Shown here: positions 56,148-64,000 of the stretch, one piece after another
Layout: each line of letters begins with the position of its first letter
How positions within the stretch are numbered: the first letter of the stretch is position 1
DNA from: Microcoleus sp. AS-A8
GTDB lineage: Bacteria > Cyanobacteriota > Cyanobacteriia > Cyanobacteriales > Coleofasciculaceae
Direction of reading: 5' to 3'
Assembly: GCA_039962225.1 (NCBI GenBank)
Contig: JAMPKV010000022.1
Coordinates: forward strand, 1-64,000
DNA: 64,000 nt
Made by a program: the position numbers and the translations under genes
Notes under the pieces: generated by a model
Told to the model about the DNA's origin: nothing
Databases searched by the model: none
What the model saw: only the letters and a program-made list of their open reading frames with translations

Positions 56148-56687
56148 TTGACAATCGCTTACCGCAATTTTCTTTATCTGGTTACAGAAACGGGACAGAC
56201 AGTTCAGATGTCTATTCACCGTCCCAGTCCCTTCGTTGTCCAGAATTTAGAGCGCGTTTTACCCGATTGGAATTTACCCGTGTTGTGGGTGGTGATTGTT
56301 TTGCAGCAAGCTCGATGCGAACTGGTGGACATCACGCCTGAGAGTGAGCAAGAGAAAGAGCGGTTAAGGGAGAAGTTTTTGCGCTTTGGTTTTGAGGTAG
56401 CGTTTAGTTTACGCGATCGCGGATTCTTGAGTAACCTGATTGACCCTCGGACTGGGTATCCCTTGCTATCACGCCCAGGAGAAATTCTCCACGATGATAC
56501 GGCTGTAGTCAAGGCGCTTTTGGGCTTGCCCGTGATTCGCAACCGTTGCTGTGTTTTAGAGCATCCGGTTTGGGGTAAGGCCGTTTATCCGAGTACTTTA
56601 CTCACCTCAGCTCCTCCACGGGTGATCGAGCCGATCCTGAAGCGTGTTGCAGCGCAGCAGGGTTGGCAGGAAGCAAACGCTAATTAA
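56148..56687 (+). CDS. MMADHC-like protein (cobalamin trafficking homologue)
   Basis: This 179-residue soluble protein starts at TTG. It contains GFLSNLIDPRTGYPLLSRPGEILHDDTAVVKALLGLPVIRN (about 95-135), PVWGKAVYPSTLLTSAPP and the R/E-rich EKERLREKFLRFGFEVAF block. This resembles the cyanobacterial proteins annotated as methylmalonic aciduria and homocystinuria type D-like (MMADHC), which in animals route cobalamin between cytosol and mitochondrion. Whether the bacterial form binds cobalamin is not established. It overlaps the convergent K+ channel gene by 8 bases. A later Met (SIHRPSP) is an alternative start. Confidence 0.72.
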   Translation: MTIAYRNFLYLVTETGQTVQMSIHRPSPFVVQNLERVLPDWNLPVLWVVIVLQQARCELVDITPESEQEKERLREKFLRFGFEVAFSLRDRGFLSNLIDPRTGYPLLSRPGEILHDDTAVVKALLGLPVIRNRCCVLEHPVWGKAVYPSTLLTSAPPRVIEPILKRVAAQQGWQEANAN

Positions 56688-57747
56688 ATAGCTTAGGCTT
56701 TCGCAGATGACGGGAATTCAAGGGACTGAGGATGCGGTTGAGTTGACGCAGTTGATCGGCGGTTCCCAAGCAAATTAACACATCTCCCGGCAATAACTGA
56801 GTGTCAGCCGTAGGTCCAGCGATCAGCGTGCCATCCACCCGACGAATGGCCAGAACTAAAGCACCACATTGCGATCGCAGTCGAGCTTCCCGCAGGGTTT
56901 GCCCTACCATCGGACTGGTTTTGGGATCGAGCAAAAACTCTTCCAAATAAAAAGCGCGATCGCTGCCCGTGAGAATCCCATCCATAAAATCTAGCACTTG
57001 GGGTCTCAGGGCTGCTGCCGCCATCCGCTTGCCACCTGTAATGTAGGGAGAAACGACCGCATCGGCCCCAGCACGTTGTAGCTTTTGTACCGCTTCTTCT
57101 GTACTCGCACGAGCAATCGCCCGAATGTTGGGATTGAGGGTTTTGGCGGACAGCACCGTGTAGAGATTTTCCGCATCGGAAGGGAGCGCGGCTACCAAAC
57201 AGATGGCTCGTTCAATTCCCACTTTAAAGAGCGTGTCATCTAACGTGGCATCCCCCTGGAGAGCCACATAACCCAACTCTTGGGCCTCCTCTATCTGCTC
57301 GGCCTGAGAATCGATCGTGACAAAGGAGATACCCTCAGTCTTAAATTCCACCGCAATCTGACGCCCAGTGCGCCCAAACCCACACAGAATGTAATGGTCA
57401 GTTAACGTATCGATCAAGCGCCGTCGTTGCCTCAGTCGAATTCCTTCTTGAAAGTAACCCTGAATCAAAGCTTCTGTAAATCGATTGACGATATAACCAA
57501 TGGTGATCACCCCCATCAAAATTAGGGCGATCGTAAACAGCCGTCCGCGTTCGCCTAGAGGATTGGTTTCGCCATAGCCAACCGTCGCCAGAGTAATCAC
57601 AGTCATGTACCCCGCATCTGACCATGACCAGCCCTCTATAAAGTGGTACCACAATGTACCCACTCCAGCGACTCCTAACAAAGCGATGACCCCAGCAATT
57701 AACTCGTTACGGAGGCGTCGATATTTTTGTTCAAGCGTTGAATACAC
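56680..57747 (-). CDS. Potassium channel with RCK/TrkA domains
   Basis: This 355-residue protein has two membrane helices (about 16-36 and 70-92) flanking a pore loop with the selectivity filter TVGYG (55-59). It then has a cytoplasmic RCK/TrkA-N domain (ILCGFGRTGRQIA, about 118-130; IDSQAEQI) and a TrkA-C domain (about 262-345). The layout is that of a ligand-gated K+ channel such as MthK/KtrA-like channels and the cyanobacterial SynK group. It overlaps the convergent MMADHC-like gene by 8 bases and is divergent from argD. Confidence 0.93.
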   Translation of the reverse strand: MYSTLEQKYRRLRNELIAGVIALLGVAGVGTLWYHFIEGWSWSDAGYMTVITLATVGYGETNPLGERGRLFTIALILMGVITIGYIVNRFTEALIQGYFQEGIRLRQRRRLIDTLTDHYILCGFGRTGRQIAVEFKTEGISFVTIDSQAEQIEEAQELGYVALQGDATLDDTLFKVGIERAICLVAALPSDAENLYTVLSAKTLNPNIRAIARASTEEAVQKLQRAGADAVVSPYITGGKRMAAAALRPQVLDFMDGILTGSDRAFYLEEFLLDPKTSPMVGQTLREARLRSQCGALVLAIRRVDGTLIAGPTADTQLLPGDVLICLGTADQLRQLNRILSPLNSRHLRKPKLFN

Positions 57748-58120
57748 CGCCTGTTGTTACTTTTTTTTGAGATGGATCAGGGAAGAAGTTTTAAGAATAC
57801 ACGATTCTAGGATTGTTGGAATTAAGGGAGAGCCGTAGCTATCGGTATCCCTAAATTTACCGATCGTATTGCCGAATGGAGATTTCTTTTGTCAGGGTTT
57901 GCTGGCAAAACCCCAGGGGTGAAGTACCTCTAGCTTGGCGTTTCCCTGGATAAGATAAAGTACATATGATTCAAACGGGTCAGTGAGGCGTTGTGTTAGG
58001 GCAAGTCTAGCTGCCTTCCCGGTCTTAGCCTGTAAGGTAGTGGCAATCAAGCTCGACCCCAACCTATCCTATCCGTCCTCAAAAAATTTATCCTCTAAAA
58101 CTTCGATAAGGATTAAATTA
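57748..58120. other. Intergenic region, 373 bases
   Basis: Between divergent genes. The argD frame extends into it in frame from 57983, but the coding start is placed at 58121. Nothing else was seen. Confidence 0.6.
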
Positions 58121-59401
58121 GTGAGTCTAGAAACTCTTCCCATCCCCTCAATCCCAGCCGAGTCAGCCTCAGTGATGTCTACCCCCTTTGACGCGGCTGA
58201 CTTTGACGCCAGTGTGATGTCTACCTACGGGCGCTTTCCCATTGCCCTGGAACGGGGAGAAGGTTGTCGCGTTTGGGATACTCTAGGACGCGAATATCTT
58301 GACTTCGTTGCTGGGATTGCGACTTGCACTCTCGGACACGCTCACCCTGCCCTGATCGAAGCCGTGACGCAGCAAATTCAAAAGTTGCACCACGTTTCTA
58401 ACTTGTACTACATTCCAGAGCAAGGAGCGTTAGCCAAGTGGATTATTGATCATTCTTGTGCGGATCGGGTCTTTTTCTGCAACTCTGGGGCAGAGGCTAA
58501 CGAAGGAGCCATCAAGCTGGCGCGGAAGTATGCCCACACGGTATTAGACATTGAAAAGCCGGTAATTTTGACCGCCCACGCCAGTTTTCATGGGCGGACA
58601 CTCGCGACGATTACTGCCACCGGTCAGCCGAAGTACCAAAAGAACTTTGAGCCGTTGATGCCTGGGTTCCAGTACGTCCCTTACAACGATATTAAAGCCA
58701 TAGAGAATGCGGTTACCGATATCGACGAGGGCAACCAACGGGTGGCGGCGATTTTGATGGAACCCTTACAGGGAGAAGGCGGCGTCCGTCCCGGAGAGCT
58801 GGAATACTTCCTGCGGTTGCGGAAAATCTGCGACGATACGGGCATCCTGCTGATTTTAGATGAAGTGCAGGTGGGCATGGGCCGCACGGGTAAGTACTGG
58901 GGGTATGAGAATCTGGGGATCGAGCCGGATATCTTTACCAGTGCCAAGGGGTTAGCCGGAGGTATTCCCATTGGTGCCATGATGTGTAAGAAGTTCTGCG
59001 ACGTGTTCCAGCCCGGTGACCATGCCAGTACCTTTGGTGGGAATCCCTTTGCCAGTGCCGCCGCGATCGCAGTGGCTCAAACCTTAGAGCGAGAGAATAT
59101 TCTCCACAACGTACAGGAACGCGGTGAGCAACTGCGGACAAGACTCAGAGCGATCGCCATTAAATATCCTCATCTGTTTACCGAAGTGCGTGGCTGGGGT
59201 CTAATTAATGGCATGGAACTCAAGGCCGATATCGAGCTGACTTCGGTTGATGTCGTGAAAGCGGCGATGGCACAGGGGTTGCTGCTTGTGCCCGCAGGCC
59301 CTAAGGTGATTCGCTTGGTGCCGCCGCTGATTGTCTCAGCCCAAGAAGTTGATCAAGCGGCTCAAGTGTTGGAGCAAGCGATCGCAACTTTCAACTTGTA
59401 G
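58121..59401 (+). CDS. argD: Acetylornithine aminotransferase
   Basis: This PLP class III aminotransferase interconverts N-acetylglutamate semialdehyde and N-acetylornithine in arginine synthesis. It can also act on succinyldiaminopimelate in lysine synthesis. The frame is open from 57983, but the GTG at 58121 has AAGGA about 8 bases upstream and gives the usual N-terminus (SLETLPIPS). The 426-residue protein has GSNxxxANEGAIKLAR-like FCNSGAEANEGAIKLARKYA (about 119-137), ILDEVQVGMGRTG, and the PLP lysine in TSAKGLAGGIP. It stands alone, convergent with the SH3 gene. Confidence 0.93.
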   Translation: MSLETLPIPSIPAESASVMSTPFDAADFDASVMSTYGRFPIALERGEGCRVWDTLGREYLDFVAGIATCTLGHAHPALIEAVTQQIQKLHHVSNLYYIPEQGALAKWIIDHSCADRVFFCNSGAEANEGAIKLARKYAHTVLDIEKPVILTAHASFHGRTLATITATGQPKYQKNFEPLMPGFQYVPYNDIKAIENAVTDIDEGNQRVAAILMEPLQGEGGVRPGELEYFLRLRKICDDTGILLILDEVQVGMGRTGKYWGYENLGIEPDIFTSAKGLAGGIPIGAMMCKKFCDVFQPGDHASTFGGNPFASAAAIAVAQTLERENILHNVQERGEQLRTRLRAIAIKYPHLFTEVRGWGLINGMELKADIELTSVDVVKAAMAQGLLLVPAGPKVIRLVPPLIVSAQEVDQAAQVLEQAIATFNL

Positions 59402-59432
59402 AGCGATCGCTCAGGGATTTCTCAATAAAAAA

Positions 59433-59507
59433 TGTCCTTGTAGGGGCGGGTTTAGCGAATAGGTTAGTGGCACGAGCGATTAACTCAAGGACAAAACCCG
59501 CCCTTAC
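59433..59507. repeat. Inverted repeat of GGGCGGGTTT type
   Basis: GTAGGGGCGGGTTT (59440-59453) and AAACCCGCCCTTAC (59494-59507) can pair around a 40-base loop. TGTCCTT (59433-59439) and AAGGACA (59487-59493) are also complementary but in non-nested order. It sits between convergent argD and the SH3 gene and shares the GGCGGGTTTT core with 29509-29523. Confidence 0.55.
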
Positions 59508-59524
59508 TCAATTATCCTTTGCCT

Positions 59525-60235
<711 letters not shown>

Positions 60236-60563
60236 ATACTCAACTCCTCATTTCACCAAGATGATTGCGTTAGAGATTTCAAGACCAAAAAAACGCCCAA
60301 GTGGCAGAGTCTAGTTTTTCTAGATGGCTAATCCAGCTAAAAAAGATATTGGCGTTCTTGCCCCTGCCTGACTTGGCGTTAGTAGGATCGTTAATCTTGA
60401 GATCTCTTAGTCAAATAGCATAAAAAGAGGTCTATGCCAATCACCCGGAAAATGGGAAAGGTGTCAAGAGCTAGCTTGAAAGCCAAATGTAAAGCCGAAT
60501 AATTTTCTGGGTTGGCTGTAAGCGCTAGCTCATAGGGGTGTGGTATCGCAGAAAGCGCGGCTC
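60236..60563. other. Intergenic region, 328 bases
   Basis: Between the two SH3 paralogues, both on the minus strand. No gene or repeat was found. Confidence 0.6.
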
Positions 60564-61199
60564 CTAGATACAAGAAAATGGGGCGCTGAGATTCCCACTG
60601 GGAAACCCACTAGAAATCCAGCCACTTCTTGGAGTCGAGATTTCCACCCAAGTGCGCCCTGCGCTATCTACGCTTGATGCTCCCGTAACCTTGACGTTGG
60701 TTCCTACCAATACTGAAGCAACCTGTGATGAGCTAGAGGCCGGTTGGGAACGGACAATCAAACCCTCTGAAGGAGCGATGACTCGGCGACAGGTGGCTTT
60801 GGTTGGGGGAGGATTGGTTCCACAAGGTTTGAGATATCTGGCGATGACATATCCACTTGCCGGAGCACTCACCTGTATCCAACCCGCACTCCCCTCACTA
60901 GCCAGCGTTACCCGTTGATTGGGTTCTAAGGTTCTAACAATGTCACTGTTCGTTCCAACCGAAGGCTCTGTAAAGATATCTATCGTCCTGCTAGCAGCAC
61001 GACATTGGCCTACAATTTGCGCCAATTGGATATTTCCTGAACTCAGCGACGAGGTCGTTGTTGTTTCTTGGAGGGGACTGGCTAGAGTTATGTCACCAAT
61101 CGTTGCGGCATGTGCCTCTAGACTACCCACCGTGTTCAAGCCCAGCAAGATCAGCGCTAAAACAGCGATTAACTTGCCCCATCGGCTCATCTTTTTCAT
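60564..61199 (-). CDS. Exported SH3-like protein, paralogue
   Basis: This 211-residue relative of the gene at 59525-60235 has the same architecture: signal (LIAVLALILLGLNTVGSLEAHAA), first SH3 domain (IVGQCRAASRTIDIFTEPSVGTNSDIVRTLEPNQRVTLASEGSAGWIQVSAPASGYV), then a shorter linker without the Thr-Pro repeat. A second SH3 domain follows (CRRVIAPSEGLIVRSQPAS...GWISSGFPSGNLSAPFSC). The conserved Cys positions match. The duplication is recent in form but divergent in sequence. Located in the periplasm, with a cell-wall contact role inferred. Confidence 0.85.
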   Translation of the reverse strand: MKKMSRWGKLIAVLALILLGLNTVGSLEAHAATIGDITLASPLQETTTTSSLSSGNIQLAQIVGQCRAASRTIDIFTEPSVGTNSDIVRTLEPNQRVTLASEGSAGWIQVSAPASGYVIARYLKPCGTNPPPTKATCRRVIAPSEGLIVRSQPASSSSQVASVLVGTNVKVTGASSVDSAGRTWVEISTPRSGWISSGFPSGNLSAPFSCI

Positions 61200-61505
61200 G
61201 CAATAAACTCCTCATTACACCAAGATGCTTGTGTTATCGACTTCCAAAGTCAAAAACATCCTAGCTGTAGAATCTAGTTTTGCAAAATAATTGGCTGATC
61301 GATGAAGGTATTTCTTAACTTGCCTCTAGATTACATAGAGCTGAGATATTTGACCCCTTGAAAGTCTTTATAGTCCCTCAGCATCTAAAAGAAGATTAGT
61401 GCAAATCGTCGTAAAGAGCGAGGCATGTCCAGCGATTCGCCTCTTAGGAAAGTAGTAGCCCGTCTATCTTGGCTGGGAAAGCTACTGAATATAGAACACT
61501 TCGAT
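61200..61505. other. Intergenic region, 306 bases
   Basis: No feature was seen beyond the promoter region implied for the SH3 paralogue. Confidence 0.55.
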
Positions 61506-62450
61506 TTAAAAATTAACCCGAACATTAGCCAGACGGCGATTTCGTCCTACCGTCAGAATGGCTGAGGAGGGACTACCATCTAAGAACGCTTGTAAATCTT
61601 GAAGTCCCCGGAGACGACGACCATTAATCGCAAGGAGTTGGTCACCCGGTCTTAATCCTAAACTCGCCGCTAGCGAACCCGGTTGTACACCCAAAATAAC
61701 CAGAGTCCTGGCATCCAACGTGACTCCCAAACGAGGGGTTGAGGATGAGGGAGCAACAGCTGTTGTACTGGGATTGCTTCTGTTGCGGTTTTGTTCAATA
61801 AAATCTCTAGCGATGACCACACTGGTGGCAAACCCAATCCCTGTATTTCCTCTTCCACCGGGACTCAGAATCGCTTTATTGACACCAATCAGTTCACCTC
61901 GTGAGTTGAGTAACGGTCCTCCCGAATTCCCTGGATTGAGTGCGGCATCCGTTTGTAAATCACCATTGCGACCAACACGACTCAAGATACCTGTGGTCAA
62001 TGTTCCTGACAACCCAAAAGGACTACCGATCGCAAAGACGCGTTGCCCGACTTGAATATTTTGAGGAGCGGACAAACGTACCGTAGGAAAGCGGTCAGTC
62101 GTATTCAGTCGCACGAGTGCCAAATCATTTCTGCGATCGGCTGCAATCACTTGTCCGGTATAGCGCTTTCCTGAAGACGTACTAACACTCACACGACCGC
62201 CACTTGTCCCTCTGATCACATGTTCATTGGTTAAAATCAGCCCTTCTGGACTAATAATACTACCTGAACCCGAACCTCTACCCGTACTAATCGTTACAAC
62301 GGTAGGACTGGCAATGCGATAAACATCAATACTGGTTTGTTCTTCATTCCGAGCTTGAGCCAGAACAGGGGAAACAGGTACATGGCTCCAGGCTGGAGTA
62401 TGAATCAAACAAACACAAGCCGCACACAGTAAAAAGCGCTCAGGTCTCAT
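61506..62450 (-). CDS. Exported trypsin-like protease with PDZ domain (HhoA/DegP type)
   Basis: The frame opens at 62510, but Met at 62450 (MRPERFLLCAACVCL) fits a signal peptide. The 314-residue serine protease has the triad His77 (TNEHV), Asp109 (RRNDLALVR) and Ser176 (LNPGNSGGPL), and a C-terminal PDZ domain (about 227-308: RLGVTLDARTLVILGVQPGSLAASLGLRPGDQLLAINGRRL). It is a periplasmic quality-control protease of the Deg/Hho family. It is the third exported protein in a row on this strand, next to the two SH3 proteins. Confidence 0.9.
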   Translation of the reverse strand: MRPERFLLCAACVCLIHTPAWSHVPVSPVLAQARNEEQTSIDVYRIASPTVVTISTGRGSGSGSIISPEGLILTNEHVIRGTSGGRVSVSTSSGKRYTGQVIAADRRNDLALVRLNTTDRFPTVRLSAPQNIQVGQRVFAIGSPFGLSGTLTTGILSRVGRNGDLQTDAALNPGNSGGPLLNSRGELIGVNKAILSPGGRGNTGIGFATSVVIARDFIEQNRNRSNPSTTAVAPSSSTPRLGVTLDARTLVILGVQPGSLAASLGLRPGDQLLAINGRRLRGLQDLQAFLDGSPSSAILTVGRNRRLANVRVNF

Positions 62451-62657
62451 GACACTTAAACAGAAGGAGACAACCTTAGGACGGATGAGTTCACAACGTT
62501 GATGACGCAAATCAGGAACGTGTGTTTCTTTTTACCCCAGAAACCTATGAACTAGTTGTGAGTAGACCTTGATCGTGCTAGCTTGTCAGACTAATCCCAG
62601 CCTTGTGAGAGTGCAAGCGTGAGTCTGCCGATGTGCTGGAGTTCGTGAGAGTGAGGA

Positions 62658-63218
62658 CTAAGACTGATGAAACCAAGCGGTTAAAGCAACAGCTAAGGCA
62701 TCTGCGGCATCGTCTGGTTTGGGAATATAGTCTAACTCTAACTCCCGTGCTACGGCTTGCTGCACCTCATACTTGTCGGCATTTCCATAGCCCGTCAAGG
62801 CCTGCTTAATTTGAGCCGGTGTAAACTCTACTATGGGGACATCATGCTGTGCCAACACCAACATCAAGACGCCCCGCGCCTGAGCTACAGTAATTGTGCT
62901 GCTCATCCGGTAGAAGAAGAGTTTTTCAATCGCCACGAGATGAGGTTGCCACTGTTCCATCAGGGTGTGCAAATCGTCATAAATCGTACACAGTCGCGTT
63001 CCAATTTCAGTCCGAGCGGGGGTCTGGATGACACCAAAATCCAGTAACTGCACCGATTCAGTCAGCGGTTTTGCTTGTGAGTTGCCACAATTGTTTGCTG
63101 CCACCGCTAAGGAGGTTACCGCGTCCCGCACTCCTACTGTTTCTGCTGTCTTTACAAGAATTGTCCCAAAGCCTAGAATGGCTAGCCCTGGATCGAGTCC
63201 CAAAATTCGCTTTTCCAT
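62658..63218 (-). CDS. ruvC: Holliday junction resolvase RuvC
   Basis: RuvC cuts Holliday junctions at the end of homologous recombination as a homodimer. The 186-residue protein has [14 protein letters not shown] (catalytic Asp8 region), the Glu block [30 protein letters not shown]-like [18 protein letters not shown] and the C-terminal [15 protein letters not shown] with its acidic pair. There is an insertion of about 20 residues (around 26-50, [21 protein letters not shown]) compared with the usual length of about 165-175. It is divergent from yvcK. Confidence 0.93.
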   Translation of the reverse strand: MEKRILGLDPGLAILGFGTILVKTAETVGVRDAVTSLAVAANNCGNSQAKPLTESVQLLDFGVIQTPARTEIGTRLCTIYDDLHTLMEQWQPHLVAIEKLFFYRMSSTITVAQARGVLMLVLAQHDVPIVEFTPAQIKQALTGYGNADKYEVQQAVARELELDYIPKPDDAADALAVALTAWFHQS

Positions 63219-63521
63219 CTGCCTTGACTAGAGGAAACGTCCATCCAGTCTATTACCCTCCCATGGGAGACGACCGAACGCACAGAGCCTTCGACTCTGC
63301 CGTAGCTTTCCATCATACCTGCTGAGATTTTGATGTCCTATTTATTAATCCCTGGTCTAATTTTCCCAATATATCCTGGTGAGCTCTCGCTCACGCGTCA
63401 TAAACAATATGACAACTTTAACCGCACATGATCTTTCACTTCGAGCCTAATACTTGAGTCCTTGCACCGTGCTTGGTTAAAGTCTATCCAGTCTTTGCAT
63501 TCCCCAGACTTGTAATTAGTG
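63219..63521. other. Divergent intergenic region, 303 bases
   Basis: Promoters for ruvC and yvcK. No other feature recognised. A minus-strand frame (63398-63706) is a shadow. Confidence 0.6.
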
Positions 63522-64000
63522 ATGTCTTCAATCAGTGTCTTCAAACGAGCTCTACGCACCCTACAACACGAATCGAAAGGTCGAACCCCCCAGCGAGTTA
63601 ACCGATGGTTTAAGTGGTTAGCCCCCGGATTGTTGATCAAACGCTGGTTACTCATCAGTGCTAGTGGTGTACTCTTGACCAGTCTGGGGGTAGCGATTTG
63701 GGCCAAGCTAACCCCTATTTTTTACTTACTTGACCTCACCTCTAAGGTTTTGGAAAAGATCGCAAACTTTGTCCCCAATTATGTCTCCGGTCCGATCGCG
63801 ATTCTCTTTGGTCTAGTCTTGATTTTCTGGGGACAAACTCGGACGGTTGGCTCGATTACAGAGGTGTTAAAACCAGAGGGCAATAAAGAACTGGTTGATG
63901 TTTTGATGGCTCATCGCCGACTCAACCGAGGACCCAAAATGGTTGTTGTGGGCGGTGGTACAGGTCTTTCCAGCTTACTCAGAGGATTGAAGGTTTACAG
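63522..64000 (+). CDS. yvcK: YvcK/CofD-like gluconeogenesis-factor protein, N-terminal part (partial)
   Basis: The window ends in this gene. Starting at ATG 63522 the frame is open to the last base: a basic N-terminus, two hydrophobic segments (about residues 46-64 and 95-113, the second [16 protein letters not shown]), then [27 protein letters not shown], the glycine-rich nucleotide-sugar/CofD-like motif that opens the YvcK family. In Bacillus YvcK is needed for growth on gluconeogenic carbon and affects envelope morphogenesis. The N-terminal membrane region is a cyanobacterial feature of this family. Confidence 0.88.
   Translation, partial: MSSISVFKRALRTLQHESKGRTPQRVNRWFKWLAPGLLIKRWLLISASGVLLTSLGVAIWAKLTPIFYLLDLTSKVLEKIANFVPNYVSGPIAILFGLVLIFWGQTRTVGSITEVLKPEGNKELVDVLMAHRRLNRGPKMVVVGGGTGLSSLLRGLKVY

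Overview
The window is chromosomal DNA from a cyanobacterium, probably a filamentous one. Evidence: the end of psbA opens the window, a broken psaB lies in the middle, and GCGATCGC octamers (HIP1) recur throughout. Typical cyanobacterial gene families are present: a CYP110-like P450, DUF1816, DUF1838, an EbsA-like protein, a FutC-type ABC ATPase and an MMADHC-like protein. The two photosynthesis genes are the strongest taxonomic signal. No rRNA, tRNA or CRISPR array was recognised.

Layout. 1-6.2 kb: psbA end, a DUF1838 gene, dxr, and a small island with a divergent 63-residue membrane protein, a perfect 12-bp palindrome, and an HTH/NB-ARC ATPase followed 15 bp later by a TPR gene. 6.2-18 kb: cytosine deaminase, a P450, an acetyltransferase, a very large hybrid histidine kinase divergent from a sulfate-binding protein, and a TnpB element. 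18-32 kb: ribokinase, a PadR regulator, a DRTGG/EbsA pair, an unphosphorylatable-looking receiver protein, aspartase, a fused peptide-type ABC ATPase, a phosphodiester glycosidase-like protein, menH, dps and a FutC-type ATPase. 32-36 kb: a gene-poor stretch with an imperfect direct repeat, a psaB pseudogene and a 24-codon ORF with a strong Shine-Dalgarno, then a homocysteine-biosynthesis protein. 37-52 kb: mainly envelope and stress proteins, namely an SGNH lipoprotein, an MscS channel, a BON lipoprotein, a protein built of four copies of a YflT/glycine-zipper unit, two paralogous single-span proteins and a peptidoglycan-binding protein flanked by a direct repeat. 51-64 kb: a second TnpB element, a catalytic/non-catalytic M16 peptidase pair, a probable 6S-like RNA, an MMADHC-like protein, a K+ channel, argD, two SH3 paralogues, an HhoA-type protease, ruvC and the start of yvcK.

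Most genes are housekeeping or cyanobacterial core genes in short operons or alone. The items most worth a second look are: the HTH/NB-ARC + TPR + membrane peptide island with its palindrome; the psaB pseudogene, which has lost its start codon, gained a stop, lost an internal segment and lost its C-terminus, yet is otherwise well preserved; the structured minus-strand RNA at 55.65-55.85 kb, whose closing helix uses G-U pairs specific to that strand; the receiver domain with Asn in place of the phospho-acceptor Asp; and the fourfold internally duplicated stress protein.
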